Below are positions 1 through 5,799 of a DNA stretch of 5,963 nt, one piece after another. How positions within the stretch are numbered: position 1 is the first letter of the stretch; each line of letters begins with the position of its first letter. The notes beneath the pieces are model-generated. The model searched no databases. It had not been told where the DNA came from and saw nothing but the letters and a program-made list of their open reading frames with translations. The stretch comes from a bacterium (GTDB taxonomy: Bacteria; Zixibacteria; MSB-5A5; GN15; FEB-12): positions 1 to 5,963 of the forward strand of contig JAUXBJ010000138.1 in assembly GCA_030619425.1 (NCBI GenBank), given 5' to 3'. Position numbers and translations under genes: made by a program.

Positions 1-1188
1 CTTGGTGACAAACTTCAAGCCCGCGCCGCGGCCCTTGAGGCCGACTTACCGGTTGTGCCGGGTGAGACTTTGGACGGCGACGACCTCAAGGCGGCTCTGC
101 TCAAAGCCGACCGTGTCGGCTTCCCGGTGCTGATCAAAGCAGCAGCCGGTGGTGGTGGCAAAGGTATGCGGGTTGTTCATAAGCCTGAGGATTTCGACGA
201 GGCGTTGGAGCGAGCTTCCAGCGAGGCCACGTCCGCTTTCGGTGACGGACGGGTCTATATCGAGAAGTACCTCGACCGTCCGCGCCATATCGAGATTCAG
301 ATTCTCTGCGACCAGCACAGCGACGCGATTCATCTTAATGAACGCGAGTGTTCCATCCAGCGGCGCCATCAGAAAGTGATCGAGGAGTCCCCCTCGCCGG
401 TAATGACACCGGAGTTGCGACAGGAGATGGGTGAGGCCGCAATCAGTATCGCGAAGAAGACCGGCTACGTCGGCGCCGGGACGGTCGAGTTCATGGTGGC
501 TCAGGACCTGTCCTTCTACTTCCTTGAAGTAAACACACGCTTGCAGGTGGAGCATCCGGTCACCGAGATGGTCACCGGAGTAGACTTGGTCAAGGAGCAG
601 ATAGCTGTCGCCGAGGGGAAACGGTTGCGCTACCGCCAGGAGGATATCAAGCTCGATGGTCACGCGATCGAGTGCCGTATCTACGCCGAGGACCCCCAAC
701 ACGGTTTCACACCGTCCACCGGCACGCTCAAGAACTATCGCATCCCGGCCGGTCCCGGTGTGCGCGTCGACTCCGGCGTGGTCATTTATAACGAGATACC
801 TATCTTTTACGATCCGATGATCGCCAAGTTAGTAGTTTGGGGCAGCGATCGCACCGAGGCCATCAACCGCACCCGCCGAGCCTTGCAGGAGTACCGGGTG
901 GCCGGACTGAAAACCACGATCGGTTTTCACCTGGCGGTGTTGGACAACGCCAGGTTCATCGCGGGGGATCTTTCCACGAGCTTTCTGCCGGAAGAGTTTC
1001 CTGACAACAACTACTCCTTCCTCACCGACGACATACGTCGCTGCGCTGCAATCGCGGCGGCCCTCGACAAGTTCAGTCACGAGCGCAAGATTGCTCTCAG
1101 TTCACGAAGTGCAGGGAAAACCGAGCCGTCGGGCTGGGCCGCGCATCATCGCCGTGAGAGTTTGCGCCAGTTCGGAGGCAGCCGCTGA
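1..1188 (+). CDS. accC: Biotin carboxylase subunit of an acyl-CoA (probably propionyl-CoA) carboxylase, 5'-truncated
   Basis: This subunit carboxylates biotin on the carrier protein using ATP and bicarbonate, in the cytoplasm. The frame is open from the first base, so the start lies outside; aligning active-site residues by memory to E. coli AccC suggests about 112 residues are missing. In the 395 visible residues I see the ATP-grasp glycine-rich loop KAAAGGGGKG (46-55), RRHQK (121-125), and the signature EVNTRLQVEHPVTE (176-189), whose R180 and E184 match catalytic Arg292 and Glu296 of E. coli. R226 in CRIYAEDP matches Arg338. The C-terminus extends past the core and ends in an RRESLRQF tail, as in propionyl/acetyl-CoA carboxylase subunits of non-enteric bacteria. 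The next gene, a biotin carrier, overlaps by 1 nt (TGATG). Substrate choice is inferred from the mutase and epimerase downstream; the carboxyltransferase partner that sets specificity is not in the window. Family very sure, propionyl-CoA role likely. Confidence 0.96.
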   Translation, partial: LGDKLQARAAALEADLPVVPGETLDGDDLKAALLKADRVGFPVLIKAAAGGGGKGMRVVHKPEDFDEALERASSEATSAFGDGRVYIEKYLDRPRHIEIQILCDQHSDAIHLNERECSIQRRHQKVIEESPSPVMTPELRQEMGEAAISIAKKTGYVGAGTVEFMVAQDLSFYFLEVNTRLQVEHPVTEMVTGVDLVKEQIAVAEGKRLRYRQEDIKLDGHAIECRIYAEDPQHGFTPSTGTLKNYRIPAGPGVRVDSGVVIYNEIPIFYDPMIAKLVVWGSDRTEAINRTRRALQEYRVAGLKTTIGFHLAVLDNARFIAGDLSTSFLPEEFPDNNYSFLTDDIRRCAAIAAALDKFSHERKIALSSRSAGKTEPSGWAAHHRRESLRQFGGSR

Positions 1189-1700
1189 TGTCGCGTTACC
1201 TGGTCAAGATCGATGACAGTGAATACGATATCGACTTGCAGTATCGCGCTGACGGCTATAGTGTGACGGTCGACGGCGCGACGGTGCGGGTGACCAGTCA
1301 CCGGTTGGGCGAGACCCGCTCCGTACTGTTGGTGGAAGACCGTTCTTTCGAGGTAGACGTGCGCTCCAACGGACTGGCTGACACCAAGACCGTCTTCATG
1401 CTTGGGGTCGAGATTCCGGCCGAGATCGAGGAGTACCATCTGGCCCAACTGCGCAAGACCGCCGGGATGAAGTCGGGACCATCACTGAAAAAGAAACTGA
1501 AAGCGCCGATGCCCGGCCTGATCCTCGAAGTGAAGGTGGCGCCGGGAGACGAAGTGTCGCAAGGCCAGCCACTGATCGTAATTGAGGCTATGAAGATGGA
1601 GAACGTCATCAAAGCTTCGGGCGACGCGGTGGTGAAGAGCGTGGATGTGTCAAAAGGAGCATCGGTCGAAAAGGGTGACCAAATGCTGGAGTTCGAGTAG
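1188..1700 (+). CDS. Biotin carboxyl carrier protein with a BT-like N-terminal region (acyl-CoA carboxylase)
   Basis: A 170-residue carrier that shuttles carboxybiotin between the biotin carboxylase and the carboxyltransferase. The C-terminal biotinyl domain (about 104-170) starts with [11 protein letters not shown] and holds the biotinylation motif EAMKMEN; the lysine to be modified is K136. Residues 1-95 are rich in short beta strands and resemble the BT region that links BC and BCCP domains in fused propionyl-CoA carboxylase alpha subunits; this is an inference from pattern. A lysine-rich linker (KKKLK, 101-105) joins the two parts. The ATG shares one base with the upstream stop (TGATG), with GGAGG 9 nt before it at 1174-1178, so the start is well supported and translational coupling is likely. 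The stop overlaps the GTG of the mutase gene. Together with the upstream gene it looks like a split alpha subunit. It needs a biotin-protein ligase, not seen here. Confidence 0.95.
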   Translation: MSRYLVKIDDSEYDIDLQYRADGYSVTVDGATVRVTSHRLGETRSVLLVEDRSFEVDVRSNGLADTKTVFMLGVEIPAEIEEYHLAQLRKTAGMKSGPSLKKKLKAPMPGLILEVKVAPGDEVSQGQPLIVIEAMKMENVIKASGDAVVKSVDVSKGASVEKGDQMLEFE

Positions 1701-3277
1701 TGCCCTCCTCTAAGAAAGTGAACAGTTCCGGGATTGAGATTCCTCCCGTCGTCTCAGCAGACGATGTCGCGCAAGCAGAAGCCACTTGTAGCCGCCCTGG
1801 GGAGTATCCGTTTACACGGGGTGTCTATCCGGATATGTACCGCGGGCGTTTGTGGACTATGCGACAGTACGCCGGTTTCGGTACGGCCGCAGAGACCAAC
1901 CAGCGTTTCAAGTATCTGCTGGAACGCGGACAGACCGGACTGTCGGTGGCCTTCGATCTGGCTACGCAGATCGGCTACGATTCCGATCATCCCATGGCGC
2001 AGGGGGAGGTGGGTCGCACCGGCGTCGCCATCGATTCGCTGCACGATATGGAGTTGTTGTTTGATGGTATCCCGCTGGACAAAGCGTCGACCTCAATGAC
2101 CATCAACTCAACGGCGGTGGTTCTTCTGGCGATGTACATCGCGGTGGGCAAAAAGCAGGGTGTGCCTACGGAGCAATTGATGGGCACAGTCCAAAACGAC
2201 ATTCTGAAAGAGTTCATTGCCCGCGGCACCCACATCTTTCCCCCACAACCGTCGATGCGCATCATCACCGACATCTTCGCCTACGCCAGGGATCACCTCC
2301 CGAAATACAACACTATCTCCATCTCCGGCTATCATATTCGCGAGGCCGGCTCTACCGCGGTGCAGGAGGTGGCCTTCACGCTCTCTGTCGGCATCGCCTA
2401 CTGCGAGGCGGCGTTGAAGGCTGGTCTGGAGATTGACCAGTTTGCGCCACGGTTGTCGTTCTTTTTCGCGGCACACAGCGACCTGTTTGAAGAGGTAGCC
2501 AAGTTCCGCGCCGCGCGGACAATTTGGGCACGCACGATGAAGGAACGTTTCGGCGCCGCCAACGAGAAGTCGATGCTCTTGCGGTTTCATGCGCAGACCG
2601 GCGGTTCCACGCTCACCGCCCAGCAGCCGGAGAACAATATCGTGCGGACAACTGTTCAGGCGTTGGCGGCGGCGTTGGGAGGAACACAGTCATTGCACAC
2701 AAACTCCTTCGATGAGGCGCTGGGGCTTCCAACCGAAAGGGCGGCCGAGATCGCTCTCCGCACGCAGCAGGTTCTCGCCTATGAATCCGGCATTACCGGC
2801 ACGGCTGATCCACTGGCCGGTTCATACTACATGGAGTACCTGACGCGGGAACTGGAGCAACAGGCGCTGAAGATAATGGACGAAATCGACCGGCGTGGCG
2901 GCGCAGTTCGATGTGTTGAGTCCGGGTACTACCGTGATGAAATCGCCCGCGCTGCCTACGAATACCAAAAGCAGATAGAATCCGGCGACAGGACGGTGAT
3001 AGGTGTCAACCGTTTCACCACCGACCAGGCCGACATTCCAAACGTGCTCAAGGTGGATCCAAAACTTGAAAAACAACAACGAGATCAGTTACAGAAAATG
3101 AAATCCGAACGGGACAACGGTCGTGTGCGGGAATGCCTCCAGCGACTGAGAGACGACGCCGTCGGCGCCGACAACGTCGTCTATCCGGTGATCGAGGCGG
3201 TGGAAAACTACGCCACCGTCGGTGAAATCTCTGATGTCTTCCGAGAAGTATGGGGTGAGTATCATGAAGGGAACTAA
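1700..3277 (+). CDS. mcmA1: Methylmalonyl-CoA mutase, catalytic large subunit (N-terminal-domain type, no B12 domain)
   Basis: Catalyses rearrangement of (R)-methylmalonyl-CoA to succinyl-CoA with adenosylcobalamin. The 525 residues cover only the substrate-binding TIM barrel; the cobalamin-binding Rossmann domain (DxHxxG motif) is absent, so a separate small subunit is needed, as in the split mutases of archaea and many bacteria. Substrate contacts are in place with a constant offset of 32 from Propionibacterium numbering: R50, T53, R55, Y57 (Tyr89), R175 (Arg207) and H212 (His244). Keeping Tyr and Arg at 57 and 175 argues for methylmalonyl-CoA and against isobutyryl-CoA mutase, which has Phe and Gln there. 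The family stretch [20 protein letters not shown] (337-356) is intact. The start is GTG, sharing a base with the preceding TAG (TAGTG), with GGAG 8 nt upstream at 1688-1691. The 3' end overlaps the lipoprotein gene by 14 nt. No frameshift seen. Confidence 0.96.
   Translation: MPSSKKVNSSGIEIPPVVSADDVAQAEATCSRPGEYPFTRGVYPDMYRGRLWTMRQYAGFGTAAETNQRFKYLLERGQTGLSVAFDLATQIGYDSDHPMAQGEVGRTGVAIDSLHDMELLFDGIPLDKASTSMTINSTAVVLLAMYIAVGKKQGVPTEQLMGTVQNDILKEFIARGTHIFPPQPSMRIITDIFAYARDHLPKYNTISISGYHIREAGSTAVQEVAFTLSVGIAYCEAALKAGLEIDQFAPRLSFFFAAHSDLFEEVAKFRAARTIWARTMKERFGAANEKSMLLRFHAQTGGSTLTAQQPENNIVRTTVQALAAALGGTQSLHTNSFDEALGLPTERAAEIALRTQQVLAYESGITGTADPLAGSYYMEYLTRELEQQALKIMDEIDRRGGAVRCVESGYYRDEIARAAYEYQKQIESGDRTVIGVNRFTTDQADIPNVLKVDPKLEKQQRDQLQKMKSERDNGRVRECLQRLRDDAVGADNVVYPVIEAVENYATVGEISDVFREVWGEYHEGN
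3152..3181 (+). repeat. 30-nt nested palindrome inside the mutase 3' end
   Basis: The two outer 7-mers GACGACG (3152-3158) and CGTCGTC (3175-3181) are exact inverted copies, and the centre GTCGGCGCCGAC (3161-3172) is itself a perfect palindrome; only the two cc/aa pairs between them mismatch. As RNA it could fold into one GC-rich hairpin about 80 nt before the lipoprotein start. It encodes alternating Asp/Val/Ala/Gly, and GAC/GTC/GCC codon choice alone can create such symmetry, so a function is unproven. Confidence 0.4.
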
Positions 3278-3836
3278 GGTTCTTTTGTTCGTAGCTGCGG
3301 TGATGATGACGATCGGTGGGATCGGGTGCGGCGGCGATGAAGGCGATGTTGATCAGGTCGCCGACACCACGACAGCCGTGGAAGAGAAGCCGGCGGCCAG
3401 TATGGTCAGGACTACTGAGGCGCCGGCCAGTGCGGTGGATCGGGCTGAGGATTGGGTTGCTATCGTGGCGATGGTCGATGAGGTCATTACACGTCTCAGC
3501 TATGGGGACAAGGCCGGGCTATATGAAAACGAGTTTCGGTATCTCAGAGAACAAGAAACATTCGACGAGTACCTGAAGCACGGCGAAGTCTCCTGGGCCA
3601 ATGCCGACAGTCTGGAGTATATCGAGATTGTAGACATCGAGTTTTTCGGTCGTGATTCAGCCATGGTTGAAACGATATTCCATATAACAAGTGCCGGTGA
3701 GGACAAGCCGTCGCCAATGCCGTTGATGGCCTATTATCACGAAGGGCGTTGGATCAAACCGTACATGTCGCAGAGCAAGCGTCAGCATGATTATGACGAG
3801 TTGATCCGGCAGGCGGACGACTCTGATGACTGGTAG
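3264..3836 (+). CDS. Predicted lipoprotein of unknown function within the propionyl-CoA operon
   Basis: I do not recognise a named family. The 190-residue product begins with a charged MKGTK, a hydrophobic core (about 6-20) and a lipobox-like GIGC with the acceptor Cys at 22; glycine at -3 is not ideal but fits the general lipobox pattern. Residue +2 is Gly, not Asp, so under the E. coli rule the product would go to the outer membrane. A low-complexity Thr/Ala/Glu/Pro linker (about 24-60) precedes a mixed alpha/beta domain (about 62-178) rich in aromatic and acidic residues, possibly NTF2-like; that fold is a guess. I chose ATG 3264 because it follows GGTGAG (3254-3259) and puts the signal peptide at the N-terminus; an in-frame ATG at 3222 would place 14 polar residues ahead of it. 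The gene overlaps the mutase by 14 nt and the epimerase by up to 11 nt, so it is probably translated as part of the operon. Confidence 0.85.
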   Translation: MKGTKVLLFVAAVMMTIGGIGCGGDEGDVDQVADTTTAVEEKPAASMVRTTEAPASAVDRAEDWVAIVAMVDEVITRLSYGDKAGLYENEFRYLREQETFDEYLKHGEVSWANADSLEYIEIVDIEFFGRDSAMVETIFHITSAGEDKPSPMPLMAYYHEGRWIKPYMSQSKRQHDYDELIRQADDSDDW

Positions 3837-4257
3837 CATGTCACGCGAACTGATATCACACATAGGGATTGCCGTTGCCGATCTCACTGCCGCTATAGAA
3901 CGTTTTCGGCTCATCACCGGCAGCAAGCCTGACAAAATCACCGAGGTATCCGACCAAAAGGTGCGTGTGGCCATGTTCGCCCATTCGCCGCAAGGCAGTT
4001 CCGCTCGTATCGAACTAGTTGCCCCAATCACGCCCGACAGTCCGGTGGCCGCCTTTCTTGAAAAAAGAGGCGAGGGTTTGCACCATGTCTGTATTTATGT
4101 CGACGACATCAGGAACACTCTGGCCGAACTGAAGGCAGCCGGTGTCAAACTGATCGATGAGTCACCGCGCGTGGGCGCCGAGGGTCACCTGATCGCGTTT
4201 GTGCATCCGTCGAGCATGCACGGGGTTTTGGTAGAGCTTGAGGAGCGGGGTGCATGA
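3826..4257 (+). CDS. mce: Methylmalonyl-CoA epimerase
   Basis: A small cytoplasmic VOC-fold (glyoxalase-like) metalloenzyme that interconverts (S)- and (R)-methylmalonyl-CoA, linking the carboxylase product to the mutase substrate. The 143 residues give the usual two beta-alpha-beta-beta-beta halves. Metal ligands expected in the family can be placed at H12 (SHIGIAV), E63 (RIELVAP; Gln65 in Propionibacterium), H87 (GLHHVCIYVDD) and E137 (GVLVELEE). The motif GEGLHHVCIYVDDI and the ending MHGVLVELEE are typical. I took ATG 3826 because AGGCGGAC (3811-3818) lies 7 nt upstream; it overlaps the lipoprotein end by 11 nt. The ATG at 3838 is a fair alternative, costing only four residues and giving a more usual length. 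It is the last gene of the + strand operon; the next gene converges from the other strand 54 bp away. Confidence 0.95.
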   Translation: MTGSMSRELISHIGIAVADLTAAIERFRLITGSKPDKITEVSDQKVRVAMFAHSPQGSSARIELVAPITPDSPVAAFLEKRGEGLHHVCIYVDDIRNTLAELKAAGVKLIDESPRVGAEGHLIAFVHPSSMHGVLVELEERGA

Positions 4258-4311
4258 GGTTACGGACGGGTGGCCCGAACGCCCGGACTACGCTGCCGCC
4301 GGGATTTCGAC

Positions 4312-4959
4312 CTAATCAGATTCTCTGGCTCCCCGACGGCGTAACCGAAGCACCAACAACAGTACCACCATTACAGCGCCCAACAGCCACCAGCGAAAGC
4401 CTCCGGGTTCAGCAAACACGGCCCGTTGCACCGGACCGGTATACCCAAAACCATTTTGCATGGTTCGAAAATCGGCCTGCACCGAAGTGGGCGCCATTGT
4501 CGATGCCTTACCCCACAACGTGAACAGCAACTGGTGACCATCGGGGTGACGATACAAAACGGCCGTCATTCGATGATGGATACTCTCAAAGGTCATCGTG
4601 TCCACAGATGAGAATTCGAGCACGAACCAGGCTCGGTTGTCCTCCTGGTAGCCGGTGTTGGTAAGTAGTTGGGCCTCCGGCAGGGACAGGATTACGTCGT
4701 CAATAATATCATCGACTGCGCGGCACAGTTGTTCACCATCGGCGATCGCGTCCTCTTCAGGGATCTCCGAGCGAAATATCTGCAGCTCAGCGGTGAGATC
4801 TTCATTGACCAATTGAATCGGAAAACCGGTATCGCCGCCACCGGCGACCCAACCTTCAGGGAGTGGCAGCCTGATTTCGTCGGCTGGCCGCACCAGGTTA
4901 TCGGCGTGCAGTTGTGCCGCCAATAGCGCCATCAGCAAGTGGCAGATAATCGGTCTCAT
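4312..4959 (-). CDS. Secreted, C-terminally membrane-anchored protein of unknown function
   Basis: A 215-residue protein with no family I can name. It has a short signal peptide (MRPIICHLLMALLAAQLHA, cleavage probably after A19), an extracytoplasmic domain (about 20-180), one C-terminal membrane helix (about 189-205, WWLLGAVMVVLLLVL) and a basic tail RLRRRGAR that should stay in the cytoplasm. The domain pattern LPLPEGW near the start, AVLYRHPDGHQLLFTLWGKA in the middle, and a final helix with F164 resembles Mog1/PsbP/DcrB-like folds seen in small secreted bacterial proteins; this is inference from pattern only. Coding on this strand is supported by the signal peptide, anchor and ordered hydrophobic pattern. 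The - strand leader has no clear Shine-Dalgarno before ATG 4959; a possible promoter lies just upstream. It converges with the epimerase gene and follows blaI with a 91-bp gap, so it may or may not share that operon. Confidence 0.82.
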   Translation of the reverse strand: MRPIICHLLMALLAAQLHADNLVRPADEIRLPLPEGWVAGGGDTGFPIQLVNEDLTAELQIFRSEIPEEDAIADGEQLCRAVDDIIDDVILSLPEAQLLTNTGYQEDNRAWFVLEFSSVDTMTFESIHHRMTAVLYRHPDGHQLLFTLWGKASTMAPTSVQADFRTMQNGFGYTGPVQRAVFAEPGGFRWWLLGAVMVVLLLVLRLRRRGARESD

Positions 4960-4987
4960 ACATTTGATATCGGCGGTTGGGAGGCCA

Positions 4988-5017
4988 ATTGTAGTGACCC
5001 TGAGACGCCGCCCGCAA
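4988..5017 (-). promoter_or_regulatory. Candidate sigma70-type promoter for the 215-residue membrane protein
   Basis: Read on the - strand, TTGCGG (5017-5012) and TACAAT (4993-4988) are separated by 18 nt. TACAAT matches the -10 consensus at five of six bases; the -35 is poor. Transcription would start about 20 nt before ATG 4959. It lies directly after the weak terminator of blaI, consistent with a separate unit. Found by eye only; the organism's sigma preferences are unknown. Confidence 0.25.
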
Positions 5018-5022
5018 AGCGC

Positions 5023-5040
5023 AAAAGACAGGCTTGCCTG
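5023..5040 (-). terminator. Weak candidate intrinsic terminator after blaI
   Basis: On the - strand, about 11 nt past the blaI stop, CAGGCAAGCCTG (5040-5029) can form a short stem (CAGG/CCTG with a CAAG loop) followed by TCTTTT. The stem is only 4-5 bp, so termination would be partial at best. Confidence 0.3.
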
Positions 5041-5050
5041 CCGCAGTTGA

Positions 5051-5380
5051 CTATGGCAGATCCGCGAAGTTCTTTGACAGACTGTCGGTCACCATCTTGA
5101 CGCGCGTTTTCAGGTAAGTCGCTTTGTCGACCCTCGGCCGATAGACAAAGTTTCGTCCTGCTTTCTCCCGAGACAAGAGTTGTTTATCAGCCAGACGGCT
5201 CAGCACTGTCATAACCGTAGTGTACGCCAGGCGATTCGTTTCGCCCAGTTGGAACAGCGCCTGCTTGACAGTCACACTATCGCGGGACCAGGCAATCTCC
5301 ATCAAGCGGGCTTCCGTGGGACCCATGAAAACCGCCGTTCCCTCGGCAGTTGGATCGAAGTAGAAATATCGAGTGGGCAT
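5051..5380 (-). CDS. BlaI/MecI-family winged-helix transcriptional repressor
   Basis: A 109-residue DNA-binding protein. The winged helix-turn-helix spans about 20-85: GPTEARLMEIAW is the typical first helix of BlaI/MecI proteins, LAYTTVMTVLSRLADKQLL (51-69) the recognition helix, and REKAGRNFVYRP (71-82) the wing. Classical BlaI and MecI are about 120-128 residues; this one is shorter at the C-terminus, where the dimerisation helices lie, but retains the start of that region. Known relatives repress genes as dimers until cleaved by a BlaR1-type membrane peptidase. No BlaR1 is in the window, so the signal here is unknown. I chose ATG 5380 because it overlaps the stop of the upstream membrane protein gene (TAATG) and begins just before the conserved domain; the frame stays open further upstream, but that stretch is antiphase to the membrane gene and not family-like. 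Targets may include its own operon; that is inferred from family habit. Confidence 0.9.
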   Translation of the reverse strand: MPTRYFYFDPTAEGTAVFMGPTEARLMEIAWSRDSVTVKQALFQLGETNRLAYTTVMTVLSRLADKQLLSREKAGRNFVYRPRVDKATYLKTRVKMVTDSLSKNFADLP

Positions 5381-5538
5381 TAAGGCTTCTTGACCTGCTT
5401 CTGTTTGAAAATCATCGACACGCCGATTGCTATGACCACTACAGGCCAGAAGTAGTCCCACGTGTCTCCCCGGAGCAGTCCGAACTGATTCAGAAGCATC
5501 AGTCCACCCAGGATCAAGAGCAAAACACCGAAGAACAT
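5380..5538 (-). CDS. Small two-helix membrane protein, LiaI/LiaF-TM-like (DUF5668 type)
   Basis: A 52-residue integral membrane protein. Helix one is about 2-20 (GVLLLILGGLMLLNQFG), a short polar turn LLRGDTWD follows, then helix two about 29-44 (YFWPVVVIAIGVSMIF) and a lysine-rich tail KQKQVKK. The pattern, a Gly-rich first helix, LLNQFG, then a tryptophan-proline WPVVVI start to the second helix, is the hallmark of the LiaI/LiaF transmembrane region family. Those domains occur in proteins tied to envelope-stress sensing, but small stand-alone members are largely uncharacterised. ATG 5538 is fixed by a strong GGAGGTG ribosome site; an upstream in-frame start would add 19 basic, polar residues. 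The stop overlaps blaI (TAATG), so both are probably co-translated and the protein may act in the same response. Confidence 0.85.
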   Translation of the reverse strand: MFFGVLLLILGGLMLLNQFGLLRGDTWDYFWPVVVIAIGVSMIFKQKQVKKP

Positions 5539-5542
5539 AAAA

Positions 5543-5549
5543 CACCTCC
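5543..5549 (-). promoter_or_regulatory. Strong Shine-Dalgarno for the small membrane protein
   Basis: On the - strand GGAGGTG lies at 5549-5543; its GGAGG core ends 6 nt before ATG 5538. This is the best ribosome site in the window and decides the start of the 52-residue protein over the upstream in-frame codon. Confidence 0.85.
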
Positions 5550-5588
5550 GCGATTTCCTTTGCCGGATGATATCCCAATGGGTGGCGC

Positions 5589-5618
5589 GCACCAAATAAA
5601 AAGATGGTGCACGGTCAA
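5589..5618 (-). promoter_or_regulatory. Candidate promoter/operator region of the membrane protein-blaI pair
   Basis: On the - strand a TTGACC hexamer (5618-5613), close to a -35 box, is followed at once by an inverted repeat GCACCA (5610-5605), 10-nt A/T-rich loop, TGGTGC (5594-5589). A convincing -10 at 16-18 nt is missing (TATTTG sits at only 14 nt), so the promoter call is weak. The inverted repeat is placed where a repressor would block it. It is not the TACA/TGTA type of operator known for BlaI. The same CACC segment can also pair with GGTG at 5581-5584. Confidence 0.25.
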
Positions 5619-5656
5619 CTCAGGTCTCTTGCCCGGAGTCAGTGCGGCGTCCATTC

Positions 5657-5744
5657 CGGTACCCCACCTAAAGCGGAGCGACAGGTGGGATATTTCTTGT
5701 GCCGTGCAAACCCACCCGACGCTGGCGCTCTGGGTGGGGTACCG
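5657..5744. repeat. 12-bp perfect inverted repeat with nested smaller hairpins
   Basis: CGGTACCCCACC (5657-5668) and GGTGGGGTACCG (5733-5744) are exact inverted copies 64 bp apart. Between them lie AGGTGGG (5683-5689) and CCCACCC (5711-5717), so each half can also fold on its own: CCCACCT/AGGTGGG (5663-5689, 13-nt loop) and CCCACCC/GGGTGGG (5711-5738, 14-nt loop). The layout looks like a dispersed palindromic element or a small non-autonomous element; no target-site duplication is clear. No gene is supported across it. Confidence 0.7.
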
Positions 5745-5769
5745 AATACCGAGTAGCGAGTAGCGAGTG
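5742..5769. repeat. Four degenerate 7-bp tandem units
   Basis: Four consecutive heptamers CCGAATA, CCGAGTA, GCGAGTA, GCGAGTG, each differing from the next by a single base. They begin in the last bases of the 12-bp inverted repeat and end at the first base of the next hairpin, so they seem part of one composite element. Similar GAGTAGC-type runs are, from memory, found scattered in intergenic DNA of several bacterial genomes. Confidence 0.7.
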
Positions 5770-5791
5770 GCGGCATCGCAGGGATGCCGCC
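5769..5791. repeat. REP-like hairpin with perfect 9-bp stem
   Basis: GGCGGCATC (5769-5777) and GATGCCGCC (5783-5791) pair perfectly around a 5-nt GCAGG loop. No T-run follows on either strand, so it is not a typical intrinsic terminator. Its GC-rich stem and place beside tandem units suggest a dispersed intergenic palindrome. Confidence 0.75.
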
Positions 5792-5799
5792 CTACGGTT

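Noticed and set aside
46..702. Long open frame on the - strand opposite the biotin carboxylase
   Set aside because: It is antisense to a gene with clear catalytic motifs and shows no family pattern; high GC makes such mirror frames common.
4258..4311. Terminator between the convergent epimerase and membrane-protein genes
   Set aside because: Only a 4-bp CGGG/CCCG stem is seen at about 4267-4277 and there is no T-run in either direction.
4254..4523. An 89-codon + strand frame starting with an ATGA overlap at the epimerase stop
   Set aside because: Its product is Pro/Thr/Arg-rich without structure, and it lies opposite the 215-residue protein, which has a signal peptide, ordered domain and membrane anchor.
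5381..5578. N-terminal extension of the BlaI-like protein up to an ATG at 5578
   Set aside because: The added 66 residues overlap the DUF5668-type gene out of phase and do not resemble any BlaI family N-terminus; TAATG at 5380 is the natural start.
5350..5763. Long + strand frame across blaI, the membrane gene and the leader
   Set aside because: It is antisense to two well-supported genes and ends in the repeat element; the product is low in order and Arg/His/Pro-rich.
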